Shown in pieces: positions 1 to 13,200 of a stretch of 64,000 nucleotides of DNA (position 1 is the stretch's first letter; every line of letters starts with the position of its first letter). The notes under the pieces were generated by a model, which saw only the letters and a list, made by a program, of their open reading frames with translations, did not search any database and was not told where the DNA came from. The stretch spans positions 13,834,566 through 13,898,565 of the forward strand of contig NC_064035.1 in assembly GCF_932526225.1 (NCBI RefSeq), read 5' to 3'. Both the position numbers and the translations under genes were made by a program. Source of the DNA: Nematostella vectensis (lineage: Eukaryota; Cnidaria; Anthozoa; Actiniaria; Edwardsiidae).

Positions 1-374
1 AATGTGTTAAATTAATGTTTCTAAAGACAGGGCCAAAACACTGTGTCTCAACAAAGGTGCCTGTCTTGAGGCTGTTTTAAATAGCACAATAGAGTTGTAT
101 GCGACACCCCACCTCATTGCCTGTGGTACAGTATACTGTAAATCAAGCTCACAACTTTGCTACAACACTCGGTTAATGACAGGAAAAAGTCATAGGACCA
201 TCATAAAAATATGTTTCAAAGTATCTGACAGAAAAAAATACTATTAGAGTAAAACTACTTACAGTAGTAGAGGTGTATTATACATTGTAAGGGTTTCACA
301 GACTCATGCAATAGATAACAAATCACAAGTAGCTGCAATGAAGCAGCCATTAAAGTATCGAGGACATTACTTAC

Positions 375-2355
375 TGCATATTTAGTTGGCCCATTTGATA
401 TGTTCCAGTGTTTGATGCTATTAGCATTGCCTTCTAGCTCTTTCCACAAATCTTTACCATCCACAAATTTTGAAGTATAATATTGGTGATCATCCTACAA
501 AAAAAACATAATAAGATGACTGTGACCAGATTATCATAATTTTCATCATGTTTTGTAGCATTCTGTCAACTTTGGTCAACACTTATGCTGATCAAAGGAG
601 TTTTTACAGTTCATGCCAGACCCTTTTGATGCATGTTAATCTTCAGTAATCGTCAGTAATCTTTCACTAGCAACCTCTAGTAAGACCCATATTCAGGACT
701 TTCACTTTAAACATAAGAGTTGTTAGTTTTTAAAAGGTGGTTCTAATGAGTGCCATGCTGTTTTAAAAACATAACAATATCTAATTTTTTGCATATATAA
801 ATATCTGTTTTTTTTTTATCAATAGCATTGTGAAACATTAGTCAGAATTCTAATGAGTTTGTAGAAAGTGCATTATTAAAGATTTTTCTTCCAAAACAAA
901 AAAAATGATACCATTGATTCAGGAAGCCAAGGATCTTATCTATGTGCTACATTTTATTAAAATTCTAAAGTCACATGGACTTTAAGGAAAAGATGAATTT
1001 ATTTGATGCTGGGACAAAATTAGAAGCAGGCAGTGACCCAAACCATTTACCCTTTTAAACTTAATTTTCCCGTCACTTTAAGGGTGTTGGGACATTTCTC
1101 TGAGGGCAGTTGCTAGGCAAACTTTAAGACGTCATAAATCCTCCAAACATTGGTAAAATAGAATGAATTTAGGCATTGTATCATTGTTTATGAATCTCAA
1201 AATTTCAATGACGTCAACAAGCGATGATGCATCACATGATGTCATCACCCTTAAATGTGATAATGCAATAACATCTTTTAAGTTGGAATCATTGTGAAAC
1301 ACTAGCTCCAAGGAAGATTTGAGCTGACCAAAGAAGCTATGGTATACACCTATTTCAAATAAGGTTGCACTCAGAGAATCTCTCTATTTTGACCCGTAGT
1401 GCTTCATGGGTAACAAGTTAATAAGCAGATAAGCATAAATAAAATACAAATACAGGTTTCAAAAGCTGTAAAATTCTTGTTTATGTTTTTAGGACATTCA
1501 AATGTCTTTCAGATACAAGATTCAGCCTTTTATACGCTACCCATGAGCCACCACAGGTTACGACACATGGATTCTCAAGTGCAACCTTTTTTGAAATGGG
1601 TGTATCAGTTTTCTTTTACACAAAAATGATTCACTCTATGTACTTTACCTGAACTGTTTGGTTTTGTGTGACAGTTTTATTTGAATCTGCAGCTCTTCTT
1701 TCTCGAGAGTGGAAAAATTCAACTTTGTCAAATATGTTTGATGGCTTGATTGAATCATTAGCTGCAAAGTAAAAAGAAAAACAGCTAACAGTTGCATTTA
1801 TTGATAAGACTTTTGCAACAAAAACCCTTGCCAAATATGCAAATAATGAATGGTAAAATTGGAAATAGAAGTTATCAATAATGATTGCTTTACTAATAAG
1901 GTGAAGGTAAAGCTCTATCCCTTATTTCAGAGATGGCAATGAACAAGAGAAGGTTTTAAGTACTTATATTGCTGTTAAGCTCATTAAGTATAATTTAATC
2001 TAAAGACAGTTAGAATTTTCTTTATGATTTACATTCAAAGTTTGTTATTGTGTGTTGTGATTCAGCTAGAATTTCCCTTATTACATAACACATTGTTAGA
2101 AATGCAAACAAAAAAAATTACGAAGTTATGAAATGGCTACTGAGTTGGAACCGAGACACACAATTTTTATAACGCAGCAAAATACAAAACCAAACATCCC
2201 AAACAAATCGTCTTTTATGTGTGTTTGCAAGAGTGTCTGCGTCAATATTGCTTAGTGGTGTTACACTTAGTACACTTACCTAAACTAGAACCAGCCAAAC
2301 CAACAAGGAAGAAAAAAGCGAACGAGTTAAAGGTAGTTGACATTCTTCCAAACAT
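375..2355 (-). CDS. Secreted or type I membrane precursor, 5' three exons only
   Basis: I do not recognise the family. Three exons join in phase: 2280-2355 (ATG at 2355, second in-frame ATG at 2343), 1649-1761 and 375-494. All have GT/AG borders (GTAAGT, GTAAAG, GTAAGT donors). An in-frame stop lies just upstream of the first ATG, so the start is well supported. The N-terminus is a hydrophobic signal peptide (FAFFFLVGLAG core). It is followed by a hydrophilic region with a furin-like RERR|AA site near residue 45 and several N-glycosylation sequons (NDS, NKT, NQT, NIS). About 100 residues are visible; the rest lies left of position 375, outside the window. Intron 2 (495-1648) carries a MITE. 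The furin site suggests proprotein processing, but that is inference. Exon structure is fairly sure; function is unknown. Confidence 0.72.
1344..1605. mobile_element. MITE, ATACACC-ended family, copy 1
   Basis: This 262-bp element has imperfect terminal inverted repeats of about 40 bp. The left end begins ATACACCTATTTCAAATAAG and the right end read in reverse begins ATACACCCATTTCAAAAAAG; both continue into GGTTGCACT and GAGAATC. It lies in intron 2 of the left-edge gene. Related termini occur at 59685-60238 and 61039-61308. It encodes nothing. Superfamily is not assignable by eye. Confidence 0.75.
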
Positions 2356-3227
2356 TTCAAAAGCAGCTCAAAACATTAAACGTTTTCGCTTATAGCCCGA
2401 GCTGATAAATAAATTCTAATAACCAAGGACGAATTGACAAAAGATTAGGCTACATCTATGAGTTTCCTTTGGATTTAAAGAAATTTGCGACCAACGCAAT
2501 ATGAATATATTTAACGTCGTCTTGTGAGAAGCAATGAGAAGCTGTTCTGCACGATCAAAATCATCCACAGGAAACCCAAAGCCGCTCAGAAGACCGCTGA
2601 CATGCAATGAAAAGTGACAGTCAGCGTCACATATTACGCGACTATCTCCTTGAACTACGTGACATCTTATAAGGGGTCGTCCACACTAAGGGGCGGACCA
2701 TTTTACTTTTGAGGTGGGGGGGGGGGGGGGGGTGATTTTATGTCTGCAAGAATTTTTTTTCGCCCATCGGATGTGCAGGATTTTTTTTTCCCATGTACTG
2801 TTATGCAGGATATTTTTTTCTTGGAGCCCACATCTTTTGGCAGCATTTCTTCCAATCGGCATTTGTTTTCTTTTCTCGTCCTATATCTCTAATATAGAAC
2901 TCAATAGGTCGTCATTCTTGTTGACCTTCGAATAGATTGAAATTATAATTCAATAAACTCATTAGGTATAGGGATTATACATGGTAAGACCTTCGTGTCA
3001 TAGCCAAACGAGTCTTCGCTATCAAGCTCTTACCTTGCATATTGATTTAGATAAAATAGCAAAAAAAGAGAAGCTTCTTTGAAATCTCCCACATTTGTTA
3101 GAATGTTTTTTAAGGTTCTGTTGAGATATTCCACAAAACAAGGACATCTTTAGGGGGCAAGCATTTATATAGATCCCATCTCCTGAATTTTAATCGATGG
3201 TTGGCATCTCTGCCTATATGTGAACAC

Positions 3228-3262
3228 AAAGAGGAAACAACCATTTTAGTTGTTTCCTCTTT
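3228..3262. repeat. Short perfect hairpin, 14-bp arms
   Basis: Perfect inverted arms AAAGAGGAAACAAC (3228-3241) and its complement (3249-3262) are separated by 7 bp. Partial pairing continues outside the arms. It may be the collapsed end of a MITE; no function is implied. Confidence 0.6.
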
Positions 3263-5230
3263 CACATTATATTTTATTTTGGATAAGTCCATCAAATGAA
3301 TTATGAAAGATTTATCTATTTTATCTATTTATATACAATATGTTACAGTTTATATATTGATCTATTAAACCTTTTTGTTTATTATTTTATTTGTTTTTTT
3401 TTATGGTACTTGCACCGGCAAAAATGATGGCGCGCAATTAAAAAAAATCCTACTCAAGTATTTTCGGATAACCATCTATTTTTCATATATGCTATTTATT
3501 TTTCTTTGCATCAAAATGTTGTCTCTCTAGAAGAAAGTAAAAACACGCTGTTTTTGTGGATGTGAATCATTAATAGCTTTGTACATCTGTCAACACTTAG
3601 ATAAGATCATGCTTGTGCAACATCAAAATGTAAGTTTACTTAGTATTGAAGCGAAAAAAGTTAAATGCGGACCAAGTTATACATTCAATAGCTAAAAATA
3701 GACAAGAAGAATGTAAAAAAGCCTGGAAGGGTATTGTATTTATTTAATTTTGCACTGAAATGATTTGGTAACATGCTGTTCAAAAGTTCAAATTAATTAG
3801 GGCTCATGTATCACGCATCCCTAATTTGAATACGATTGCACACAGAATTTTCTTACTGGGGAGGACTAGGAGCAACTTTTGGAGCAAAAGTCAGCGGTAT
3901 TTCAAAGAAATTACACTGGAGGTAATGCTAGCTTGTGGTTTTGCTGGAATTTTAGTGGAATTTTGTGCAAAATGCATGTTTATTCGGCAAAATAATTGAA
4001 TAATGGGGATTCGAACTATATTGGTGTATATCTACAGGACAAATAAAGTATTTGAGCCAAAATTTGCAGTTACTGCTAGGGGCATTGAGGTAAACAAGTC
4101 AAGAGTTTTGAAACCCTGTTTCGTTGAGCGATTATATTTTTTTGGCAGATTTATAATTTTATTTTCTATACAGGAAAGGTCAAACACATTTAGCTCCAAG
4201 AAGAAAAATTCCAAAATTCCATTATACAAATGCATGATGTTTTCTGATATTTGGATTTTTTTTAAATAGCTCTATTTTCCCCGCAAAAACATTGTTTAAA
4301 AAAACTCCCGCTAGATACTTTGTTTTATCATTGTGATCGAATATTGCTAAAAAAATAATTTTTATTATCAAAAGCGTAGGTAAAAACGCAAATATAGTGA
4401 AAAAAAGACACTCGCTATTTAACTTAATTAACACTTTCAGCTGTCAATCTCATCAACCACCCATTTCCAAAACCACCCATTTCCAAACTGATCTTTAGTA
4501 ACTATTCTTACTATATCTGTAGGCAGTTTTGATCAATTCCATGGCAGCTCAATTTTATAACAAGCCCAAAATAGCCGGTGCTAGTACCTTAAGTCTTAAT
4601 AAAACAACAAATAAATAAAAGGTATTTCAAAATAAAATAAAAGTTTTTGACTTCTGTTGTACACGTAAACATTTTGGTATTTTTTCTAAAATGATTGCAA
4701 AGGGCATTATAGCAATCATCATTGAAAAATCTTCAGCATGAGCACTTTTGTTTTATTTCAGAATGTAATTTCTAAAATAAAACAATTGGGAACTAGTTTT
4801 ATCTGATAGGAGGAGACCACACAACTTATAAGTTTCAACATAGGGTGTGATAGTGGAAAGGGCGAGTCTCAACCAATAGAAACTTTCAAGAATATGGCGA
4901 GGAGAAATACAAAATACACGTATCAAAAATATATAGGAAAACGTTTTATAGAGTAAAAAACATCAAAGTTATCACAGAATTTTGATTTTATTTCATAGAG
5001 TTCTTCTTTTCACAAAATGGCTTTGCAACTTTTTTTTAAACTTGTGCATGGATTTTTTTCTGCTCATTTGCTTTGCATGCAATTTTTTTTTAATTGTAGC
5101 TTGCAGGATATTTTTTTTCAACCCCCCTCACCCCCCCTCGCGTCCACACTATCGTTTTCGCGCAGCGTGTTCGCCTGGATCCAGCCGTCCATACTAACAC
5201 TGAAAGGTACGGGGTAACGTCATTTTTATA

Positions 5231-5590
5231 AATGTGGACTTTAAAAGCACACTAGCATACACACATTGGCATCACTCGGGCCAAGACGGGAAGTTTGGCG
5301 ACCATGGACAGCTTTTTCGTCCTTATTAGGACTCGTCAGCGTGGCATAGCCAGTTTGTCTCAGTTCACCGGCAATAAACTGCAGGGCGACTTCGACTCGA
5401 ACGAAGTGCTTTAAACCACAGCTTAGATCCATGCGGGATCTAGAGCTGCGACCGGGCTAGCGTGATGCCAATTGTGCAGATCACGCATGCGACCTTTGCT
5501 AGTCTGAAACTCCGTCGGATAGCCAAACTATCCGAGTATGTTATACAATGTGGACTTTAAAAGCACACTAGCATACACACATTGGCATCA
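5231..5590. repeat. 44-bp perfect direct repeats flanking 272 bp
   Basis: The 44 bases at 5231-5274 recur without mismatch at 5547-5590 in direct orientation; both start AATGTGGACTTTAAAAGCAC. The 272 bp between them contain a short inverted repeat (TCGGATAG/CTATCCGA near 5514-5536). The arrangement could be a duplication, a solo-LTR-like remnant or array debris. No coding capacity is seen. Confidence 0.8.
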
Positions 5591-7073
5591 GTCGTATTTC
5601 ATGAACCGCCAAGGCAATGACCGTCAAACTTACAGACAGTGATTACCAGCATGCAAAGAATCGTCACGCCCTATTTGGGTGGGGTGGAATCAACAATGAC
5701 GTCACAATGACGCCATAATTACGAATTGTAGCAATTCTTTCAAATATTGCCTAAATTATCAGATATTAGGTTGAAATCATGTTGCATCATTCAGATATGT
5801 CAGAATCAACATTTTTACCGCTTAACAATGCAAAAAGGCCAAAAAACGTTTATAATAATTATTTTTTGTAAGAATTCCCGCCAACTTGGGACCCTAATTT
5901 TTTTCAAAAAAAAAAAAAAAATCTGTAATTATTACGGCAAAAAAGTATGTGCATGCATGTGTTACTGCCCATAGTAATGATAAATGCATAATATTAGCTA
6001 TTAAAGTGTCATCTAGTAAATCTAGTGACATTTTTAACAACAGCTTTGACAGCAAAATTTACCCACCCCTCCCCCAAAAATATTCGCAAATATGTTGTGA
6101 AACTTGTAACCTTATAAAGTCAAAACAGGCATTTAAAACTGAGAAACAGGGCCAAAATATGAAAAATTCACTACTTTTTAGTTTTTGGGAAACTCATGTG
6201 TGAAAAAACGGTTGCCATGGTAACAAGGAGCGTCTCCTCAACATGTCAATGACATCAAAACATCCGCAGTTGATTTTATAGCCTCTTAGTTGCTATATGG
6301 TTCAGAAGTTATAGAAATTTTCCCGGAGGGGGAGGGGGGGGTTATTGGCCCTTCAGAATTGAGTGTTCCATTTGAGGTCATCAGAAATGGAAAGCAGACC
6401 CAAATGACGAAGCGATACCAGGCAAAGGAGCGACCACGGGATGAATAACAAGTGTAGAGGGGGTGGGGGGATACGTATTAAGCTACGTGTTTTTTTTCAT
6501 GGTTTCCTCTATATATGTTTTTTTAAAGCGATTATGTTGCAGATGCAAAATATTTAAAAAACTTTTAATGCTTTTAATGCTCAACAATCCTCGCTCAAAT
6601 CTGATACGCTGTCCCCTTCTCCTTTTCTAATGCCACGCTTTTCTTGCAAAGGGGAAGGTCGACCAGCCTTTTTCTACGTTTTTAGGATCGGTTTATCAAA
6701 CACTCGATCGCCTTTACGAATGTGGGGGGGGGGGGGGGGGGAGGGAGCACCGTAACTATGGGGAAAGCGCGCGCGGGGGAGGGGGGGGGGGATGGAATAT
6801 TTTGTTCCTCCCGAAAGGGGGTGGGGTATTATTTTAAGCCCTTACGTTCATATCAAATCATCACTTCCCCTCCCCGGGATAATAAATGAACTAAATGAAC
6901 TTTTCCTTAGGGTTATGCAATAAGCCTATAGGACGCCGCGGAAAACAGCGAAAAAATTCTATATACGAAGGACATTATGTTATTTGAAGCGAACAGTATT
7001 TTACATAGAGTTTATTCGGCGGATTCACTGTTCCGTTAAAAATTCCGTTACAATTCCTGGGTCTGTCACTGTT

Positions 7074-7221
7074 AGGGCGCGTTTTTTTCCTATCATTCTG
7101 GAATGGGAATGTTTGGTAGAGAATGTTCAGAATGGCATTCCCGTCACTCTGCTACAGGTAGCAGAATGGGTGGGTGGCCTTCATTCCATTCCGGAATGGG
7201 AACGGGGCATAAACGAACGCT
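7074..7221. mobile_element. Possible small MITE with imperfect inverted ends
   Basis: The segment starts AGGGCGCGTTT and ends with the complement of AGCGTTCGTTT. The interior is rich in GGAATG/CATTCC inverted motifs that could fold into a hairpin. No clear target-site duplication is visible, so the call is tentative. Confidence 0.4.
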
Positions 7222-8595
7222 CACTTTTTCTATTTTAATCATTCTCATTCCGGAATCACGAGTAAAAAAACGTGCTATAAGTAATACATTATTAGCTATA
7301 AGATCACAGAGAGATGCATTTGTATCGTGCTTTATTTTGTATTTCTCTTACAAATAATAAAGGCAAGACGGGGCAGTCAAATGTTATTTTCGTGATAAAT
7401 GTGTCGGTTGTTTTATTATACAATGCTGTCCTGGTCCACACGAGAGATGTGAACTGTTGGCTGAGACATCAGAAGATCCTGTAAGTAAAGAAAAAGATCG
7501 AGTAGAATTGATGATTAGTATGTGCGTACTCTCGGTAGCTTCAGAATTAAACATAAAACATCCTTAAAGTTCTTAAAACCTTTCATTAATATCAATCTAG
7601 CCAAAACAAAGCATAGATAAACTTTCAAATTCTGAAAAGGGAATTGAATTTGATTTTTCTACAGATCTTTGAAAATTTTCCTGGCCGCGCGAAAGGAAAT
7701 TGAATCGAGTGAATAATTCCAAGTTTTGGCGGGAAAATCTGAAACAACTTATTTTCCTTAAATCCGTTAAAATTCAGAAAGGGCAATACCACAAATTATT
7801 GGCGAAGTGTTTTCTATTGCAATGCTACCCACAATGAAGCGAAGAATAATTTAAAGTCGAGAATTGTATGCGAAAAAAAGAAAATATCGTTTTGTTGTAG
7901 GTTTCAAACTGCGCGCGCTCGTGAGAACAATTCAAAGACTATAAACTATCTGCTAAATTTTGCAGATTTGTTTCCTAAATAATCATTAGATATAAAGATG
8001 ACGGTAAAAGTTGTAACCACACAACGTTCTTCAGCAATAACTAAGAAGACATGAAGACGGGAACCAGTTCAGCGCGCACATTATGTTTTCTCATGTAATT
8101 TGGTTGACATCTCGATCTACGTCACAATTTACTGGACCCGGGCTATTCAGTTCACGGCCATTTTTCCGAAGGTTGACCAAAATATCTCAATATTACATAT
8201 TTGAGTTATTCGAGCGAACGCGTGTTTTATAGGGTCCATACGAACCACATACCATTTAAATGATCAACTCTATCAACTCTGAAAGGTTATATGGACTTTA
8301 ATAAGACTCTTAGCGAGCAACAACGCCCTCCGAATCGGAAGAGAGGACAAATTCCAATCTATTACCAGATGTAGCACAAGATTTAAGAATCAATGTAATT
8401 CAAGCTCTCCGTCATAAGTTTCCCATTTCAGCCACCAGAAAATATTCAAAGAAACCCACATAACAAAAATTTAAGCAAAATCTATTCATGTCTGAATGTC
8501 TATGTGACTGTCTAAAAAAGCTATATATGTAATTATTTGTCTCGTTGTAGTGCTTACCTTTGAGTTGTTGTATCTACACTTGGTAATCTATATAT

Positions 8596-8852
8596 TCACT
8601 GATAATCGTCGGTTTTACTCCTTCTCTCGGCGCTTCGGAGTAGTGCACGCAAGAATTCTTTGCGGGCCTCTTCTTCCGCTACCGAACCCTCATTGAACTG
8701 TCTGCGCTCGTTGCTGTCAGCGGACTTCTCCTTGAGTTCTCGACCGGCCTTGAAGAAACCTTGCACTCTGTTTGGCATCAGAACAGCGGTCAGGAACATG
8801 CAGAGGAGGACTAGCGCCAACCGGTTCATTTTGAGAAGATAGAGTTATCAAC
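8596..8852 (-). CDS. Small secreted cysteine-free peptide precursor
   Basis: An ORF of 77 codons runs from ATG at 8829 to a stop at 8596. A strong signal peptide (residues 1-24, core LALVLLCMFLTAVLM, ending near VQG) precedes a charged region without cysteine. Two ERR sites (in SNERR and SAERR) bracket a roughly 25-residue segment that starts QFNEGS and ends FLRALLRSAE, with a heptad-like amphipathic pattern. A plausible 3' splice site (TTTACATCAG) ends 23 bp upstream of the ATG, so a 5' UTR exon probably lies upstream; a GTAAGC donor-like site follows about 30 bp after the stop. The layout resembles prohormone or neuropeptide precursors, where dibasic processing frees a peptide with an N-terminal glutamine. 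A structural or venom-type peptide is equally possible. I do not recognise the family and do not assign a function. Confidence 0.6.
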
Positions 8853-9092
8853 CTGATGTAAAGGGAAATTGGCGTCAACAGCTTTTTGGGATCATCATTG
8901 CTTTACTAGTGTTTGACATAGGCTGGTGCTTGGGGCTTAAAGAACCATAGTCAGCCACACCCTTGTTATTGTTTTTGTTTATATATCAGAAGCTGGATAT
9001 GGGGAACCGTGAGCGAAGCGGTCACACCGCGAGTTCTCAAGGGGTATGTTGTTCTACTTTACACTTCTGATAAAACCCTGAGTTCTCAGCGG

Positions 9093-9235
9093 CGTAGCCA
9101 GGATTTTTTAAGAGGAGGCCCTTCCAAGGCATTTTCTCCTGTATTTTAGACAATGTATCATACAATTACTGTATTTTTGGCTGCTAAGAAGGGGGGGGGG
9201 GGGGGGCTGGGCCACCCCCCTGGCCACACCCTGGT
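9093..9235 (+). repeat. Dispersed repeat with GCGTAGCCAGG end and G-tract
   Basis: The segment begins GGCGTAGCCAGGATTTTTT and ends in a G16 tract followed by GGGCCACCCCC. A related copy in the opposite orientation ends ATCCTGGCTACGCCC at about 10283. This makes it one member of a dispersed family. It contains no credible coding sequence. Confidence 0.5.
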
Positions 9236-10106
9236 TCTTCAAGGAACTGTTGTCATAAATTATAAGTTGATGTGATTTGCGACTCTTTGATTTATATGCC
9301 ATTTCCTATGATAAAAGCTTTTATTTCTAATATACCCCCTAATACGAGACTCGATTTTGACTCCTAAAATACGACAGGCCCCCTTAAAGAACTTAAAGGA
9401 TCAGAATAAAAGTATTTAAAATATATATATTTGGCGGGAACCTCGTCATAAGAACGCACACTATCCCGAAAATATGGACAGTATTCACCGCTCGGAATAA
9501 TGAGTCGATTTGTGAAATGACCATCAAAAGTTTGCTTACGCCCGAGGTTATCGAAAACTACATTACCTACAAGTGATTTCTAGATCAATTTCTTCGAAAC
9601 ATTATTTAGGAGTTTGCCTGTATAACATATTCACAGATAAGTATTTCAGTAAATATATCTTACCATCTGTGTAAGAATCAAAGCGAAAGGAAACATCTCA
9701 CGATCAAATTCGAGCTAAGAACGACGTGATAATTGCCAAAAAATTATGTTGCTTACAAATCAGAGTATTTCTGTATTGGAGGTTTGTCTGTATTTTGTGC
9801 ATTGTGTGTAAATACAAAATAGATCTCCCCTTTTTCTCGTTTTGTCGGGAAGGGCAATTCTACTGCTTTCCCTTCTTGTTCGATTTCAAATTTGTCTATG
9901 GAGCTGTTATTTGTTTCTGGTTCATATCACATTGCTTGGATGCAAGACCATTTATCATTTAGACTGCTCCCTTCGTATCTTGATTCTGTTTATTTTGAAT
10001 GTACGTTTTTTTCGGCTTGTAAGTACCGGTTGGCGGTGGAGTGGTCAATGGGTTTAAACTCCAGATCTATAAATCAACCTACTGAAAATTATAATGCTCC
10101 GTCAAC

Positions 10107-10283
10107 AGGGAGGTAGCCCGGGGGGGGGGGGGGGGGGTAAGAGGGCCCGGGTCCTCCCCTTTCTGGCCCAATAACGCTATTACGTCATAGTCGTTACGTC
10201 TCAGTTTAAAATGAATGTTCTTGAGAAATCCCTTTGCCCCCCCCCCCAAAAAAAAAGGAAAAATCCTGGCTACGCCCTTGGTC
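10107..10283 (-). repeat. Second copy of the GCGTAGCCAGG repeat
   Basis: Read on the minus strand it starts GGGCGTAGCCAGGATTTTTC, passes through an A/C-rich block and ends in a C-run (G19 on the plus strand). It is the same family as 9093-9235 in inverted orientation. The 99-codon open frame across it is low-complexity and not a gene. Confidence 0.5.
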
Positions 10284-13200
10284 GAGAATTGAGCGACATA
10301 TTTCTCTAGTCTAAGAAAAGCAGCATTAAAAATAAAACGAGCCAGTAATTTTCGAAAAAAAAATTCTGAAAACAACAAAACAATTCAATCAGCTTGTTAG
10401 AAAAGTGTTGCATTTCTTTTAAAGATGGGCGTGATCTAGAAATGAACGTGAACAATCCGTCGGCCAAGATCAAGCAAAAGAACGACGCACTTTTATCCCG
10501 CTCAAAGACAGTAATTCTATTTCATCGCTCCATTTAAGGCCTTCTATTTGCTTTTTTAAACTAATAGATTCCCTGCGGCGTCAAGGAATTGACATTTGTC
10601 AGCAGAACACAGCGTATTACAGAATCGGAAAAGCTTTGATTTATTTGGCTTATGATTGAGATAGTCCGAGTGTCTCAGCCGTAGATGAGGTTTAATTGAT
10701 GCGAAGGTTCTACACTTCCTAATCGTTAGAGTACATCGCTATCTGATAATAAACGTGACGGTTAAGTGGAGTTAGAGAGAAGTCAAAGCCAATATGAAAT
10801 TCTCGTAAGGCGCCCAGTGGACTGCGTATATAAGAGCTTTAGCTATGTGTGAGTGCTTATCAGGTCAATACAAGATGTGCACTAATACGAGAGAGATACT
10901 TTTTGAAGATGAACTAGTCCCCTTGAGGAGTCCACTTAGAATGCATCGTTAACAAAGACACAAAACTCCACGGTTTAAGGCCCCAAACTAGAGATAGATC
11001 AGATCAATCTTACATCAACTTGAGCAATGACAATAGGGATAAGACATAGGAAAACAAGCAAGATATAAAACCGAGTGTCCTTTTGTAACGAAAACGTTGT
11101 AAAGAAAACGTTAGAAAAAAAAAAAGCAGCTACAAATAGGTAGAAACACAGCCACAAAAAAGTTGACATCATATTTTAGAAGACTATTTACGAAGAAAAG
11201 ATAGGAATGGCGATTGATATATTATATAATCAATAACGGCATGTCATTAACGACCAAATCACACTCACAAAACAGATTGCATGTAAAAGCGAAGATGAAC
11301 ATTTTTTTTGTTTTAGACTTATTCAGACAGAAAAAAAATTGACAAGCTGTCAGATTCAATAAATATATTTTTTTAAAATCCTGGTCAAAATAGGTTATTG
11401 CAAAAGGAGAGAAAAGTAAATAGGAAAACATGAAAAACTCAACTTGTTTGTTTGAAGTAGGCGCAAGTAATCAAAGGCTGGCAAGGAACAAGCCTTCGAG
11501 GCACTTTCCCTTTGCTACTTGACACCAGAAAACTAACTAGGGAAATGGGAAATTAAAAGTAATTAGTTAAAAGTTTTTCTAATGTTCATTTTCCTCTTTG
11601 TCGATCTAGGTGTACCGATGTGTCCAGCAGGCATGCTGCATATTACATGAGGCTTATTTCAGGGAGAAATTACAAAGTAAACATGGGCAAAAATGTTTTG
11701 CTTTGGAGGCGGCTGATAACATTTATAATTCTTAGGGCAATTCGCAAAAATGTTAACCGCAGAAATTGAAATATTTCTGACACGCTAAGCCCTTGAAAAA
11801 CATTAAGAAAAACATTTTAGTTGTGTTTTTTTTTTTTAAGAAAAGGGGTGCAAACAAGGTCGCGCCGCATTTCTGTGGTTAAAAAAGTGTGATGAACGGC
11901 AGGCACAACCAAGCACAGGGATAACAAGCAAATTAAAAGAACGAATTTTCTTCGACAAAAAATGATAATAAAAATGTCAAAGCAGTTAAGAAAGGGGCTT
12001 TTTAGGAGACCACTATAAATCTTCGCAAAGAAAAATTTCTAGTCGCCACACTACAGTTTTTGCTTGAATGAAGCCTGATGTTTGTTGAATGTCCATCAAA
12101 TATGCATATAACGAAATGAACACTGCCTAGCCTAAGTGGCAGGCCCTTTACGTTTCCTATGGAATATATAATTGAACAAAAAATCGCCTTAACTCGTGCT
12201 TAATACAGACGGACAAAATGAAAAAAAAATAGTTAAAAAAACACGAGAGAAAAGGATGACTTAGAGAAAGGGGGTAGCGATTACCTTAGTACTTGGAGCT
12301 GGTGGTGGATGTGACAATGCCTTCACACACACAATAAGGCCTTAGAGTACTTAATGGGACCACTAATGTCAGTTATACAAACAGACATAATTCTATTTGT
12401 TTTACCACTGATCTATTATTTTTTCAGGATAGCGTTTCACCAGAAGTGCATAATCACATAGGGATTCTAAAACAGGATTGAAGGTCTGTGTCAATAGAGG
12501 CTAATTAAGAAGTACAAATATTTATTAATTCTCCAACTAGCAGTTGTCTGCGCAAATATTCTCTCAAAACAAAAGCTTACCTTGAAAAACAAAGAAGAAA
12601 AAAGACTTTTGGATTGTAAGGTGCAAAGCATTTTAGAATGCGGAAAAGGTATTACCGATTTTCTGTTCAAATACAAAAGAAAGTTGCCGAAATGATTTGT
12701 TGTTAGACCAGGCATAAATATCAGTAAGATGTAAACGCACCATAACCTTTTATTCTTTTTTTTTTAAGTATCACAGGTAGTACCACACTGAGAAGAACTG
12801 AGAGTAACTGAGAGAAAGACCTTACCTTCGCTTGTTGACTGCTTGCTAGCTTTGAATTACCGACGAGTGTGAATGCCTTCAGCAAAAAAACTAGTTTATA
12901 TAGAAAAATAGTTCACGGAAGTAATATTCGCTCTGTTTGCTTAGAGCTAACTACTTTAAGTATTAAGACGACTAAACTTCCTAGACTTGAAGACTTCAAA
13001 GTGAAATCCACCCTCCGGCCTTGTGTGACGCAGTTGGTCCGAGACTTTGAGCATGACATATCTTTATTGTATATTTGACTGGATATTTGAGATAAAACTG
13101 TGATGCACGTGGAATAAAAATGATAAACACAAATTTACCCCTCTGGAGTTCCTGACGATAAACAAGGCGACGCAAAAATCACAAAGAAAAAAAGATCAGA

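Larger units (their letters stand above)
2640..8590. other. Gene-poor intergenic DNA with simple repeats
   Basis: I see no convincing gene here. The stretch holds a G17 tract (2716-2732), T-rich repeat blocks at 2740-2830 and 4990-5130 that share a TGCAGGATATTTTTTT motif in the same orientation, further G-rich tracts at 6330-6345 and 6722-6792, and the specific repeats listed separately. Open frames are short and lack splice or coding signatures. The promoter of the left-edge gene presumably lies just right of 2355. Confidence 0.5.

Noticed and set aside
4003-4030. tRNA B-box-like AGTTCGAATCC on the minus strand
   Set aside because: No A-box or cloverleaf could be found upstream; probably chance.
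10079-10378. 99-codon minus-strand open frame
   Set aside because: Crosses a dispersed repeat with a G-tract and codes low-complexity Gly/Pro.
10827-10834. TATATAAG as a core promoter
   Set aside because: No downstream exon or ORF supports transcription from here; TATA-like words are frequent in AT-rich DNA.
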